Assembly (NCBI GenBank): GCA_963920705.1 | Contig: OY987226.1 | Location: 32,787,686 to 32,851,685 of the forward strand | Reading direction: 5' to 3' | DNA from: Odiellus spinosus | Lineage: Eukaryota > Arthropoda > Arachnida > Opiliones > Phalangiidae | DNA: 64,000 nt | Shown: in pieces, positions 25,801 to 38,085 of the stretch | Numbering within the stretch: position 1 is the first letter of the stretch | Layout: each line of letters opens with the position of its first letter | The notes under the pieces: generated by a model | What the model was told of the DNA's origin: nothing | The model's input: the letters and a program-made list of their open reading frames with translations, nothing else | Database searches by the model: none | Made by a program: the position numbers and the translations under genes

Positions 25801-25950
25801 TTCTTAAATTATTGAAGTTCACAAAAAAACGGGAGAATTATTGAAGTTCACCAGAAAACGAGAGGATTTTTGAATCCATAAACGTGCATCGGCCGGGAAT
25901 CGAACCCGGGCCGCCCGCTTGGCAGGCGAGCATTCTACCACTGAACCACC
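16800..25950 (-). repeat. Array block 3: 56 tRNA-Gly copies, second copy of the 9.16-kb duplication
   Basis: tRNA ends run from about 16891 to 25886 and reproduce block 2, order and spacing included, at an offset of 9,158-9,160 bp. Examples are 9045 to 18203, 11699 to 20858, 14730 to 23889 and 15907 to 25066, the last with the odd GATTTATGAATTCG spacer. The two copies diverge at isolated bases only (for example TTCTAACACTG at about 20000 against TTCTACCACTG in block 2). This implies a recent segmental duplication, or an assembly duplication that long reads would expose. Confidence 0.88.
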
Positions 25951-28900
25951 GATGCTCGGTTCCTTGGTTTAATTATTGAAGTTCACAAAAAAACGGGAGA
26001 ATTATTGAAGTTCACAAAAAAACGGGAGAATTATTGAAGTTCACCAAAAAACGAGAGGATTTTTGAATCCGAAAACGTGCATCGGCCGGGAATCGAACCC
26101 GGGCCGCCCGCGTGGCAGGCGAGCATTCTACCACTGAACCACCGATGCTCGGTTACTTGCTTAAATTATTGAAGTTCACAAAAAAACGGGAGAATTATTG
26201 AAGTTCACCACAAAACGAGAGGATTTTTGAATCCAAAAACGTGCATCGGCCGGGAATCGAACCCGGGCCGCCCGCGTGGCAGGCGAGCATTCTACCACTG
26301 AACCACCGATGCTCGGTTACTTGCGTAAATTATTGAAGTTCACAAAAAAACGGGATAATTATTGAAGTTCACCAAAAAACGAGAGGATTTTTGAATCCAA
26401 AAACGTGCATCGGCCGGGAATCGAACCCGGGCCGCCCGCGTGGCAGGCGAGCATTCTACCACTGAACCACCGATGCTCGGTTCCTTGGTTTAATTATTGA
26501 AGTTCACAAAAAAACGGGAGAATTATTGAAGTTCACCAAAAAACGAGAGGATTTTTTAATCCAAAAACGTGCATCGGCCGGGAATCGAACCGGGGCCGCC
26601 CGCGTGGCAGGCGAGCATTCTACCACTGAACCACCGATGCTCGGATACTTGCTTAAATTATTGAAGTTCACAAAAAACGGGAGGATTTTTGAATCCAAAA
26701 ACGTGTATCGGCCGGGAATCGAACCCGGGCCGCCCGCGAGCATTCTACCACTGAACCACCGATGCTCGGTTACTTGCGTAAATTATTGAAGTTCACAAAA
26801 AAACGGGATCATTATTGAAGTTCACCAAAAAACGAGAGGATTTTTGAATCCAAAAACGTGCATCGGCCGGGAATCGAACCCGGGCCGCCCGCGTGGCAGG
26901 CGAGCATTCTACCACTGAACCACCGATGCTCGGTTACTTGCTTAAATTATTGAAGTTCACACAAAAACGGGAGAATTATTGAAGTTCACCAAAAAACGAG
27001 AGGATTTTTGAATCCAAAAACGTGCATCGGCCGGGAATCGAACCCGGGCCGCCCGCGTGGCAGGCGAGCATTCTACCACTGAACCACCGATGCTCGGTTA
27101 CTTGCTTAAATTATTGAAGTTCACAAAAAAACGGGAGAATTATTGAAGTTCACCAAAAAACGAGAGGATTTTTGAATCCAAAAACGTGCATCGGCCGGGA
27201 ATCGTACCCGGGCCGCCCGCGTGGCAGGCGAGCATTCTACCACTGAACCACCAATGCTCGCTTACTTGCGTAAATTATTGAAGTTCACAAAAAAACGGGA
27301 TAATTATTGAAGTTCACCAAAAAACGAGTGGATTTTTGAATCCATAAACGTGCATCGGCCGGGAATCGAACCCGGGCCGCCCGCGTGGCAGGCGAGCATT
27401 CTACCACTGAACCACCGATGCTCGGTTACTTGGTTAAATTATTGAAGTTCACAAAAAAACGGGAGAATTGTTGAAGTTCACAAAAAAACGGGAGAATTAT
27501 TGAAGTTCACAAAAAAACGGGAGAATTATTGAAGTTCACAAAAAAACGGGAGAATTATTGAAGTTCACAAAAAAACGGGAGAATTATTGAAGTTCACCAA
27601 AAAACGAGAGGATTTTTGAATCCAAAAACGTGCATCGGCCGGGAATCGAACCCGGCCCGCCCACGTGGCAGGCGAGCATTCTACCACTGAACCACCGATG
27701 GTCGGCTACTTGGTTAAATTATTGAAGTTCACAAAAAAACGGGAGAATTATTGAAGTTCACAAAAAAACGGGAGAATTATTGAAGTTCACAAAAAAACGG
27801 GAGAATTATTGAAGTTCACAAAAAAACGGGAGAATTATTGAAGTTCACCAAAAAACGAGAGGATTTTTGAATCCAAAAACGTGCATCGGCCGGGAATCGA
27901 ACCCGGGCCGCCCGCGTGGCAGGCGAGCATTCTACCACTGAACCACCGATGCTCGGTTACTTGGTTAAATTATTGAAGTTCACAAAAAAACGGGATAATT
28001 ATTGAAGTTCACCAAAAAACGAGTGGATTTTTGAATCCATAAACGTGCATCGGCCGGGAATCGAACCCGGGCCGCCCGCGTGGCAGGCGAGCATTCTACC
28101 ACTGAACCACCGATGCTCGGTTACTTGGTTAAATTATTGAAGTTCACAAAAAAAACGGGAGAATTATTGAAGTTCACAAAAAAACGGGAGAATTATTGAA
28201 GTTCACCAAAAAACGAGAGGATTTTTTAATCCAAAAACGTGCATCGGCCGGGAATCGAACCGGGGCCGCCCGCGTGGCAGGCGAGCATTCTACCACTGAA
28301 CCACCGATGCTCGGATACTTGCTTAAATTATTGAAGTTCACAAAAAACGGGAGGATTTTTGAATCCAAAAACGTGTATCGGCCGGGAATCGAACCCGGGC
28401 CGCCCGCGAGCATTCTACCACTGAACCACCGATGCTCGGTTACTTGCGTAAATTATTGAAGTTCACAAAAAAACGGGATAATTATTGAAGTTCACCAAAA
28501 AACGAGAGGATTTTTGAATCCAAAAACGTGCATCGGCCGGGAATCGAACCCGGGCCGCCCGCGTGGCAGGCGAGCATTCTACCACTGAACCACCGATGCT
28601 CGGTTACTTGCTTAAATTATTGAAGTTCACACAAAAACGGGAGAATTATTGAAGTTCACCAAAAAACGAGAGGATTTTTGAATCCAAAAACGTGCATCGG
28701 CCGGGAATCGAACCCGGGCCGCCCGCGTGGCAGGCGAGCATTCTACCACTGAACCACCGATGCTCGGTTACTTGCTTAAATTATTGAAGTTCACAAAAAA
28801 ACGGGAGAATTATTGAAGTTCACCAAAAAACGAGAGGATTTTTGAATCCAAAAACGTGCATCGGCCGGGAATCGAACCCGGGCCGCCCGCGTGGCAGGCG

Positions 28901-31900
28901 AGCATTCTACCACTGAACCACCGATGCTCGGTTGCTTGGTTAAATTATTGAAGTTCACAAAAAAACGGGAGAATTGTTGAAGTTCACAAAAAAACGGGAG
29001 AATTATTGAAGTTCACAAAAAAACGGGAGAATTATTGAAGTTCACAAAAAAACGGGAGAATTATTGAAGTTCACAAAAAAACGGGAGAATTATTGAAGTT
29101 CACCAAAAAACGAGAGGATTTTTGAATCCAAAAACGTGCATCGGCCGGGAATCGAACCCGGGCCGCCCGCGTGGCAGGCGAGCATTCTACCACTGAACCA
29201 CCGATGCTCGGGTACTTGGTTAAATTATTGAAGTTCACAAAAAAACGGGAGAATTATTGAAGTTCACAAAAAAACGGGAGAATTATTGAAGTTCACAAAA
29301 AAACGGGAGAATTATTGAAGTTCACAAAAAAACGGGAGAATTATTGAAGTTCACCAAAAAACGAGAGGATTTTTGAATCCAAAAACGTGCATCGGCCGGG
29401 AATCGAACCCGGGCCGCCCGCGTGGCAGGCGAGCATTCTACCACTGAACCACCGATGCTCGGTTACTTGGTTAAATTATTGAAGTTCACAAAAAAACGGG
29501 AGAATTGTTGAAGTTCACAAAAAAACGGGAGAATTATTGAAGTTCACAAAAAAACGGGAGAATTATTGAAGTTCACAAAAAAACGGGAGAATTATTGAAG
29601 TTCACAAAAAAACGGGAGAATTATTGAAGTTCACCAAAAAACGAGAGGATTTTTGAATCCAAAAACGTGCATCGGCCGGGAATCGAACCCGGGCCGCCCG
29701 CGTGGCAGGCGAGCATTCTACCACTGAACCACCGATGCTCGGCTACTTGGTTAAATTATTGAAGTTCACAAAAAAACGGGAGAATTATTGAAGTTCACAA
29801 AAAAACGGGAGAATTATTGAAGTTCACAAAAAAACGGGAGAATTATTGAAGTTCACAAAAAAACGGGAGAATTATTGAAGTTCACAAAAAAACGGGAGAA
29901 TTATTGAAGTTCACCAAAAAACGAGAGGATTTTTGAATCCAAAAACGTGCATCGGCCGGGAATCGAACCCGGGCCGCCCGCGTGGCAGGCGAGCATTCTA
30001 CCACTGAACCACCGATGCTCGGTTACTTGGTTAAATTATTGAAGTTCACAAAAAAACGGGATAATTATTGAAGTTCACCAAAAAACGAGTGGATTTTTGA
30101 ATCCATAAACGTGCATCGGCCGGGAATCGAACCCGGGCCGCCCGCGTGGCAGGCGAGCATTCTACCACTGAACCACCGATGCTCGGTTACTTGGTTAAAT
30201 TATTGAAGTTCACAAAAAAAACGGGAGAATTATTGAAGTTCACAAAAAAACGGGAGAATTATTGAAGTTCACCAAAAAACGGGAGAATTATTGAAGTTCA
30301 CAAAAAAACGGGAGAATTATTGAAGTTCACCAAAAAACGAGAGGATTTTTGAATCCAAAAACGTGCATCGGCCGGGAATCGAACCCGGGCCGCCCGCGTG
30401 GCAGGCGAGCATTCTACCACTGAACCACCGATGCTCGGTTACTTGGTTAAATTATTGAAGTTCACAAAAAAACGGGAGAATTATTGAAGTTCACAAAAAA
30501 ACGGGAGAATTATTGAAGTTCACCAAAAAACGAGAGGATTTTTGAATCCAAAAACGTGCATCGGCCGGGAATCGAACCCGGGCCGCCCGCGTGGCAGGCG
30601 AGCATTCTACCACTGAACCACCGATGCTCGGATACTTGCTTAAATTATTGAAGTTCACAAAAAACGGGAGGATTTTTGAATCCAAAAACGTGTATCGGCC
30701 GGGAATCGAACCCGGGCCGCCCGCGAGCATTCTACCACTGAACCACCGATGCTCGGTTACTTGCGTAAATTATTGAAGTTCACAAAAAAACGGGATAATT
30801 ATTGAAGTTCACCAAAAAACGAGAGGATTTTTGAATCCAAAAACGTGCATCGGCCGGGAATCGAACCCGGGCCGCCCGTGTGGCAGGCGAGCATTCTACC
30901 ACTGAACCACCGATGCTCGGTTACTTGCTTAAATTATTGAAGTTCACAAAAAAACGGGAGAATTATTGAAGTTCACCAAAAAACGAGAGGATTTTTGAAT
31001 CCAAAAACGTGCATCGGCCGGGAATCGTACCCGGGCCGCCCGCGTGGCAGGCGAGCATTCTACCACTGAACCACCAATGCTCGGTTACTTGCGTAAATTA
31101 TTGAAGTTCACAAAAAAACGGGATAATTATTGAAGTTCACCAAAAAACGAGTGGATTTTTGAATCCATAAACGTGCATCGGCCGGGAATCGAACCCGGGC
31201 CGCCCGCGTGGCAGGCGAGCATTCTACCACTGAACCACCGATGCTCGGTTACTTGGTTAAATTATTGAAGTTCACAAAAAAAAACGGGAGAATTATTGAA
31301 GTTCACAAAAAAACGGGAGAATTATTGAAGTTCACCAAAAAACGAGAGGATTTTTTAATCCAAAAACGTGCATCGGCCGGGAATCGAACCCGTGCCGCCC
31401 GCGTGGCAGGCGAGCATTCTACCACTGAACCACCGATGCTCGGATACTTGCTTAAATTATTGAAGTTCACAAAAAACGGGAGGATTTTTGAATCCAAAAA
31501 CGTGTATCGGCCGGGAATCGAACCCGGGCCGCCCGCGAGCATTCTACCACTGAACCACCGATGCTCGGTTACTTGGTTAAATTATTGAAGTTCACAAAAA
31601 AACGGGAGAATTATTGAAGTTCACAAAAAAACGGGAGAATTATTGAAGTTCACAAAAAAACGGGAGAATTATTGAAGTTCACAAAAAAACGGGAGAATTA
31701 TTGAAGTTCACAAAAAAACGGGAGAATTATTGAAGTTCACCAAAAAACGAGAGGATTTTTGAATCCAAAAACGTGCATCGGCCGGGAATCGAACCCGGGC
31801 CGCCCGCGTGGCAGGCGAGCATTCTACCACTGAACCACCGATGCTCGGTTACTTGGTTAAATTATTGAAGTTCACAAAAAAACGGGAGAATTATTGAAGT

Positions 31901-34900
31901 TCACAAAAAAACGGGAGAATTATTGAAGTTCACCAAAAAACGAGAGGATTTTTTAATCCAAAAACGTGCATCGGCCGGGAATCGAACCCGGGCCGCCCGC
32001 GTGGCAGGCGAGCATTCTACCACTGAACCACCGATGCTCGGATACTTGCTTAAATTATTGAAGTTCACAAAAAACGGGAGGATTTTTGAATCCAAAAACG
32101 TGTATCGGCCGGGAATCGAACCCGGGCCGCCCGCGAGCATTCTACCACTGAACCACCGATGCTCGGTTACTTGCGTAAATTATTGAAGTTCACAAAAAAA
32201 CGGGATAATTATTGAAGTTCACCAAAAAACGAGAGGATTTTTGAATCCAAAAACGTGCATCGGCCGGGAATCGAACCCGGGCCGCCCGTGTGGCAGGCGA
32301 GCATTCTACCACTGAACCACCGATGCTCGGTTACTTGCTTAAATTATTGAAGTTCACAAAAAAACGGGAGAATTATTGAAGTTCACCAAAAAACGAGAGG
32401 ATTTTTGAATCCAAAAACGTGCATCGGCCGGGAATCGTACCCGGGCCGCCCGCGTGGCAGGCGAGCATTCTACCACTGAACCACCAATGCTCGGTTACTT
32501 GCGTAAATTATTGAAGTTCACAAAAAAACGGGATAATTATTGAAGTTCACCAAAAAACGAGTGGATTTTTGAATCCATAAACGTGCATCGGCCGGGAATC
32601 GAACCCGGGCCGCCCGCGTGGCAGGCGAGCATTCTACCACTGAACCACCGATGCTCGGTTACTTGGTTAAATTATTGAAGTTCACAAAAAAAACGGGAGA
32701 ATTATTGAAGTTCACAAAAAAACGGGAGAATTATTGAAGTTCACCAAAAAACGAGAGGATTTTTGAATCCAAAAACGTGTATCGGCCGGGAATCGAACCC
32801 GGGCCGCCCGCGAGCATTCTACCACTGAACCACCGATGCTCGGTTACTTGCGTAAATTATTGAAGTTCACAAAAAAACGGGATAATTATTGAAGTTCACC
32901 AAAAAACGAGAGGATTTTTGAATCCAAAAACGTGCATCGGCCGGGAATCGAACCCGGGCCGCCCGCGTGGCAGGCGAGCATTCTACCACTGAACCACCGA
33001 TGCTCGGTTACTTGCTTAAATTATTGAAGTTCACAAAAAAACGGGAGAATTATTGAAGTTCACCAAAAAACGAGAGGATTTTTGAATCCAAAAACATGCA
33101 TCGGCCGGGAATCGTACCCGGGCCGCCCGCGTGGCAGGCGAGCATTCTACCACTGAACCACCAATGCTCGGTTACTTGCGTAAATTATTGAAGTTCACAA
33201 AAAAACGGGATAATTATTGAAGTTCACCAAAAAACGAGTGGATTTTTGAATCCATAAACGTGCATCGGCCGGGAATCGAACCCGGGCCGCCCGCGTGGCA
33301 GGCGAGCATTCTACCACTGAACCACCGATGCTCGGTTACTTGGTTAAATTATTGAAGTTCACAAAAAAAACGGGAGAATTATTGAAGTTCACAAAAAACG
33401 GGAGAATTATTGAAGTTCACCAAAAAACGAGAGGATTTTTTAATCCAAAAACGTGCATCGGCCGGGAATCGAACCCGGGCCGCCCGCGTGGCAGGCGAGC
33501 ATTCTACCACTGAACCACCGATGCTCGGTTACTTGCGTAAATTATTGAAGTTCACAAAAAAACGGGATAATTATTGAAGTTCACCAAAAAACGAGAGGAT
33601 TTTTGAATCCAAAAACGTGCATCGGCCGGGAATCGAACCCGGGCCGCCCGCGTGGCAGGCGAGCATTCTACCACTGAACCACCGATGCTCGGTTACTTGC
33701 TTAAATTATTGAAGTTCACAAAAAAACGGGAGAATTATTGAAGTTCACCAAAAAACGAGAGGATTTTTGAATCCAAAAACGTGCATCGGCCGGGAATCGT
33801 ACCCGGGCCGCCCGCGTGGCAGGCGAGCATTCTACCACTGAACCACCGATGCTCGGTTACTTGGTTAAATTATTGAAGTTCACAAAAAAAACGGGAGAAT
33901 TATTGAAGTTCACAAAAAAACGGGAGAATTATTGAAGTTCACCAAAAAACGAGAGGATTTTTTAATCCAAAAACGTGCATCGGCCGGGAATCGAACCCGG
34001 GCCGCCCGCGTGGCAGGCGAGCATTCTACCACTGAACCACCGATGCTCGGATACTTGCTTAAATTATTGAAGTTCACAAAAAACGGGAGGATTTTTGAAT
34101 CCAAAAACGTGTATCGGCCGGGAATCGAACCCGGGCCGCCCGCGAGCATTCTACCACTGAACCACCGATGCTCGGTTACTTTTGTAAATTATTGAAGTTC
34201 ACAAAAAAACGGGATAATTATTGAAGTTCACCAAAAAACGAGAGGATTTTTGAATCCATAAACGTGCATCGGCCGGGAATCGAACCCGGGACGCCCGCGT
34301 GGCAGGCGATCATTCTACCACTGAACCACCGATGCCCGGTTACTTGCTTAAATTATTGAAGTTCACAAAAAAACGGGAGAATTATTGAAGTTCACCAAAA
34401 AACGAGAGTATTTTTGAATCCAAAAACGTGCATCGGCTGGGAATCGAACCCGGGCCGCCCGCGTGGCAGGCGAGCATTCTACCACTGAACCACCGATGCT
34501 CGGTTACTTTCTTAAATTATTGAAGTTCACAAAAAAACGGGAGAATTATTGAAGTTCACCAGAAAACGAGAGGATTTTTGAATCCATAAACGTGCATCGG
34601 CCGGGAATCGAACCCGGGCCGCCCGCGTGGCAGGCGAGCATTCTACCACTGAACCACCGATGCTCGGTTCCTTGGTTTAATTATTGAAGTTCACAAAAAA
34701 ACGGGAGAATTATTGAAGTTCACAAAAAAACGGGAGAATTATTGAAGTTCACCAAAAAACGAGAGGATTTTTGAATCCAAAAACGTGCATCGGCCGGGAA
34801 TCGAACCCGGGCCGCCCGCGTGGCAGGCGAGCATTCTACCACTGAACCACCGATGCTCGGTTACTTGCGTAAATTATTGAAGTTCACAAAAAAACGGGAT

Positions 34901-35050
34901 AATTATTGAAGTTCACAAAAAAACGGGAGAATTATTGAAGTTCACCAAAAAACGAGAGCATTTTTGAATCCGAAAACGCGCATCGGCCGGGAATCGAACC
35001 CGGGCCGCCCGCGTGGCAGGCGAGCATTCTACCACTGAACCACCGATGCT
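25950..35050 (-). repeat. Array block 4: 50 tRNA-Gly copies, includes anticodon-less copies
   Basis: tRNA ends near 26079, 26243, 26407, 26571, 26705, 26860, 27024, 27188, 27352, 27632, 27883, 28047, 28241, 28375, 28530, 28694, 28858, 29138, 29389, 29669, 29949, 30113, 30365, 30558, 30692, 30847, 31011, 31175, 31370, 31504, 31775, 31968, 32102, 32257, 32421, 32585, 32779, 32934, 33098, 33262, 33455, 33619, 33783, 33977, 34111, 34266, 34430, 34594, 34787, 34980. Seven lack the anticodon (26705, 28375, 30692, 31504, 32102, 32779, 34111). Five have a T-loop change (27188, 31011, 32421, 33098, 33783). Spacers with five or six 29-bp units are frequent. A sub-block recurs at 1,670 bp (26571 to 28241). 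Confidence 0.88.
26704..26765 (-). pseudogene. Anticodon-less tRNA-Gly pseudogene class (12 copies; this one is the type)
   Basis: Compared with a full copy, nine bases are missing between two GCG motifs (plus strand GCGTGGCAGGCG shortened to GCG). This removes the whole anticodon triplet and most of the loop. It fits slippage or unequal repair between short direct repeats. A and B boxes are intact, so Pol III could still transcribe it. The 3' acceptor base pair is also altered (GTATCGG for GCATCGG). Further copies: 28375, 30692, 31504, 32102, 32779, 34111, 35636, 36449, 38670, 39483, 41548. Confidence 0.93.
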
Positions 35051-38000
35051 CGGTTACATTCTTAAATTATTGAAGTTCACAAAAAAACGGGAGAATTATT
35101 GAAGTTCACCAAAAAACGAGAGGATTTTTGAATCCATAAACGTGCATCGGCCGGGAATCGTACCCGGGCCGCCCGCGTGGCAGGCGAGCATTCTACCACT
35201 GAACCACCAATGCTCGGTTACTTGCGTAAATTATTGAAGTTCACAAAAAAACGGGATAATTATTGAAGTTCACCAAAAAACGAGTGGATTTTTGAATCCA
35301 TAAACGTGCATCGGCCGGGAATCGAACCCGGGCCGCCCGCGTGGCAGGCGAGCATTCTACCACTGAACCACCGATGCTCGGTTACTTGGTTAAATTATTG
35401 AAGTTCACAAAAAAAACGGGAGAATTATTGAAGTTCACAAAAAAACGGGAGAATTATTGAAGTTCACCAAAAAACGAGAGGATTTTTTAATCCAAAAACG
35501 TGCATCGGCCGGGAATCGAACCCGGGCCGCCCGCGTGGCAGGCGAGCATTCTACCACTGAACCACCGATGCTCGGATACTTGCTTAAATTATTGAAGTTC
35601 ACAAAAAACGGGAGGATTTTTGAATCCAAAAACGTGTATCGGCCGGGAATCGAACCCGGGCCGCCCGCGAGCATTCTACCACTGAACCACAGATGCTCGG
35701 ATACTTGCGTAAATTATTGAAGTTCACAAAAAAACGGGATAATTATTGAAGTTCACCAAAAAACGAGAGGATTTTTGAATCCAAAAACGTGCATCGGCCG
35801 GGAATCGAACCCGGGCCGCCCGCGTGGCAGGCGAGCATTCTACCACTGAACCACCGATGCTCGGTTACTTGCTTAAATTATTGAAGTTCACAAAAAAACG
35901 GGAGAATTATTGAAGTTCACCAAAAAACGAGAGGATTTTTGAATCCAAAAACGTGCATCGGCCGGGAATCGTACCCGGGCCGCCCGCGTGGCAGGCGAGC
36001 ATTCTACCACTGAACCACCAATGCTCGGTTACTAGCGTAAATTATTGAAGTTCACAAAAAAACGGGATAATTATTGAAGTTCACCAAAAAACGAGTGGAT
36101 TTTTGAATCCATAAACGTGCATCGGCCGGGAATCGAACCCGGGCCGCCCGCGTGGCAGGCGAGCATTCTACCACTGAACCACCGATGCTCGATTACTTGG
36201 TTAAATTATTGAAGTTCACAAAAAAAAAACGGGAGAATTATTGAAGTTCACAAAAAAACGGGAGAATTATTGAAGTTCACCAAAAAACGAGAGGATTTTT
36301 TAATCCAAAAACGTGCATCGGCCGGGAATCGAACCCGGGCCGCCCGCGTGGCAGGCGAGCATTCTACCACTGAACCACCGATGCTCGGATACTTGCTTAA
36401 ATTATTGAAGTTCACAAAAAACGGGAGGATTTTTGAATCCAAAAACGTGTATCGGCCGGGAATCGAACCCGGGCCGCCCGCGAGCATTCTACCACTGAAC
36501 CACCGATGCTCGGTTACTTTTGTAAATTATTGAAGTTCACAAAAAAACGGGATAATTATTGAAGTTCACCAAAAAACGAGAGGATTTTTGAATCCATAAA
36601 CGTGCATCGGCCGGGAATCGAACCCGGGACGCCCGCGTGGCAGGCGATCATTCTACCACTGAACCACCGATGCCCGGTTACTTGCTTAAATTATTGAAGT
36701 TCACAAAAAAACGGGAGAATTATTGAAGTTCACCAAAAAACGAGAGTATTTTTGAATCCAAAAACGTGCATCGGCCGGGAATCGAACCCGGGCCGCCCGC
36801 GTGGCAGGCGAGCATTCTACCACTGAACCACCGATGCTCGGTTACTTTCTTAAATTATTGAAGTTCACAAAAAAACGGGAGAATTATTGAAGTTCACCAG
36901 AAAACGAGAGGATTTTTGAATCCATAAACGTGCATCGGCCGGGAATCGAACACGGGCCGCCCGCGTGGCAGGCGAGCATTCTACCACTGAACCACCGATG
37001 CTCGGTTCCTTGGTTTAATTATTGAAGTTCACAAAAAAACGGGAGAATTATTGAAGTTCACAAAAAAACGGGAGAATTATTGAAGTTCACCAAAAAACGA
37101 GAGGATTTTTGAATCCAAAAACGTGCATCGGCCGGGAATCGAACCCGGGCCGCCCGCGTGGCAGGCGAGCATTCTACCACTGAACCACCGATGCTCGGTT
37201 ACTTGCGTAAATTATTGAAGTTCACAAAAAAACGGGATAATTATTGAAGTTCACAAAAAAACGGGAGAATTATTGAAGTTCACCAAAAAACGAGAGCATT
37301 TTTGAATCCGAAAACGCGCATCGGCCGGGAATCGAACCCGGGCCGCCCGCGTGGCAGGCGAGCATTCTACCACTGAACCACCGATGCTCGGTTACATTCT
37401 TAAATTATTGAAGTTCACAAAAAAACGGGAGAATTATTGAAGTTCACCAGAAAACGAGAGGATTTTTGAATCCATAAACGTGCATCGGCCGGGAATCGAA
37501 CCCGGGCCGCCCGCGTGGCAGGCGAGCATTCTACCACTGAACCACCGATGCTCGGTTCCTTGGTTTAATTATTGAAGTTCACAAAAAAACGGGAGAATTA
37601 TTGAAGTTCACAAAAAAACGGGAGAATTATTGAAGTTCACAAAAAAAACGGGAGAATTATTGAAGTTCACAAAAAAACGGGAGAATTATTGAAGTTCACA
37701 AAAAAACGGGAGAATTATTGAAGTTCACAAAAAAACGGGAGAATTATTGAAGTTCACCAAAAAACGCGAGGATTTTTGAATCCAAAAACGTGCATCGGCC
37801 GGGAATCGAACCCGGGCCGCCCGCGTGGCAGGCGAGCATTCTACCACTGAACCACCGATGCTCGGTTACTTGGTTAAATTATTGAAGTTCACAAAAAAAC
37901 GGGAGAATTATTGAAGTTCACAAAAAAACGGGAGAATTATTGAAGTTCACCAAAAAACGAGAGGATTTTTGAATCCAAAAACGTGCATCGGCCGGGAATC

Positions 38001-38085
38001 GAACCCGGGCCGCCCGCGTGGCAGGCGAGCATTCTACCACTGAACCACCGATGCTCGGATACTTGCTTAAGTTATTGAAGTTCAC
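35050..38085 (-). repeat. Array block 5: 17 tRNA-Gly copies, first copy of a 3.03-kb duplication
   Basis: tRNA ends near 35144, 35308, 35502, 35636, 35791, 35955, 36119, 36315, 36449, 36604, 36768, 36932, 37125, 37318, 37482, 37792, 37985. Copies at 35636 and 36449 lack the anticodon; 35144 and 35955 have the T-loop change. The spacer before 37792 contains seven 29-bp units, the longest seen. An 813-bp step links the pairs 35502/36315 and 35636/36449. Confidence 0.88.
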
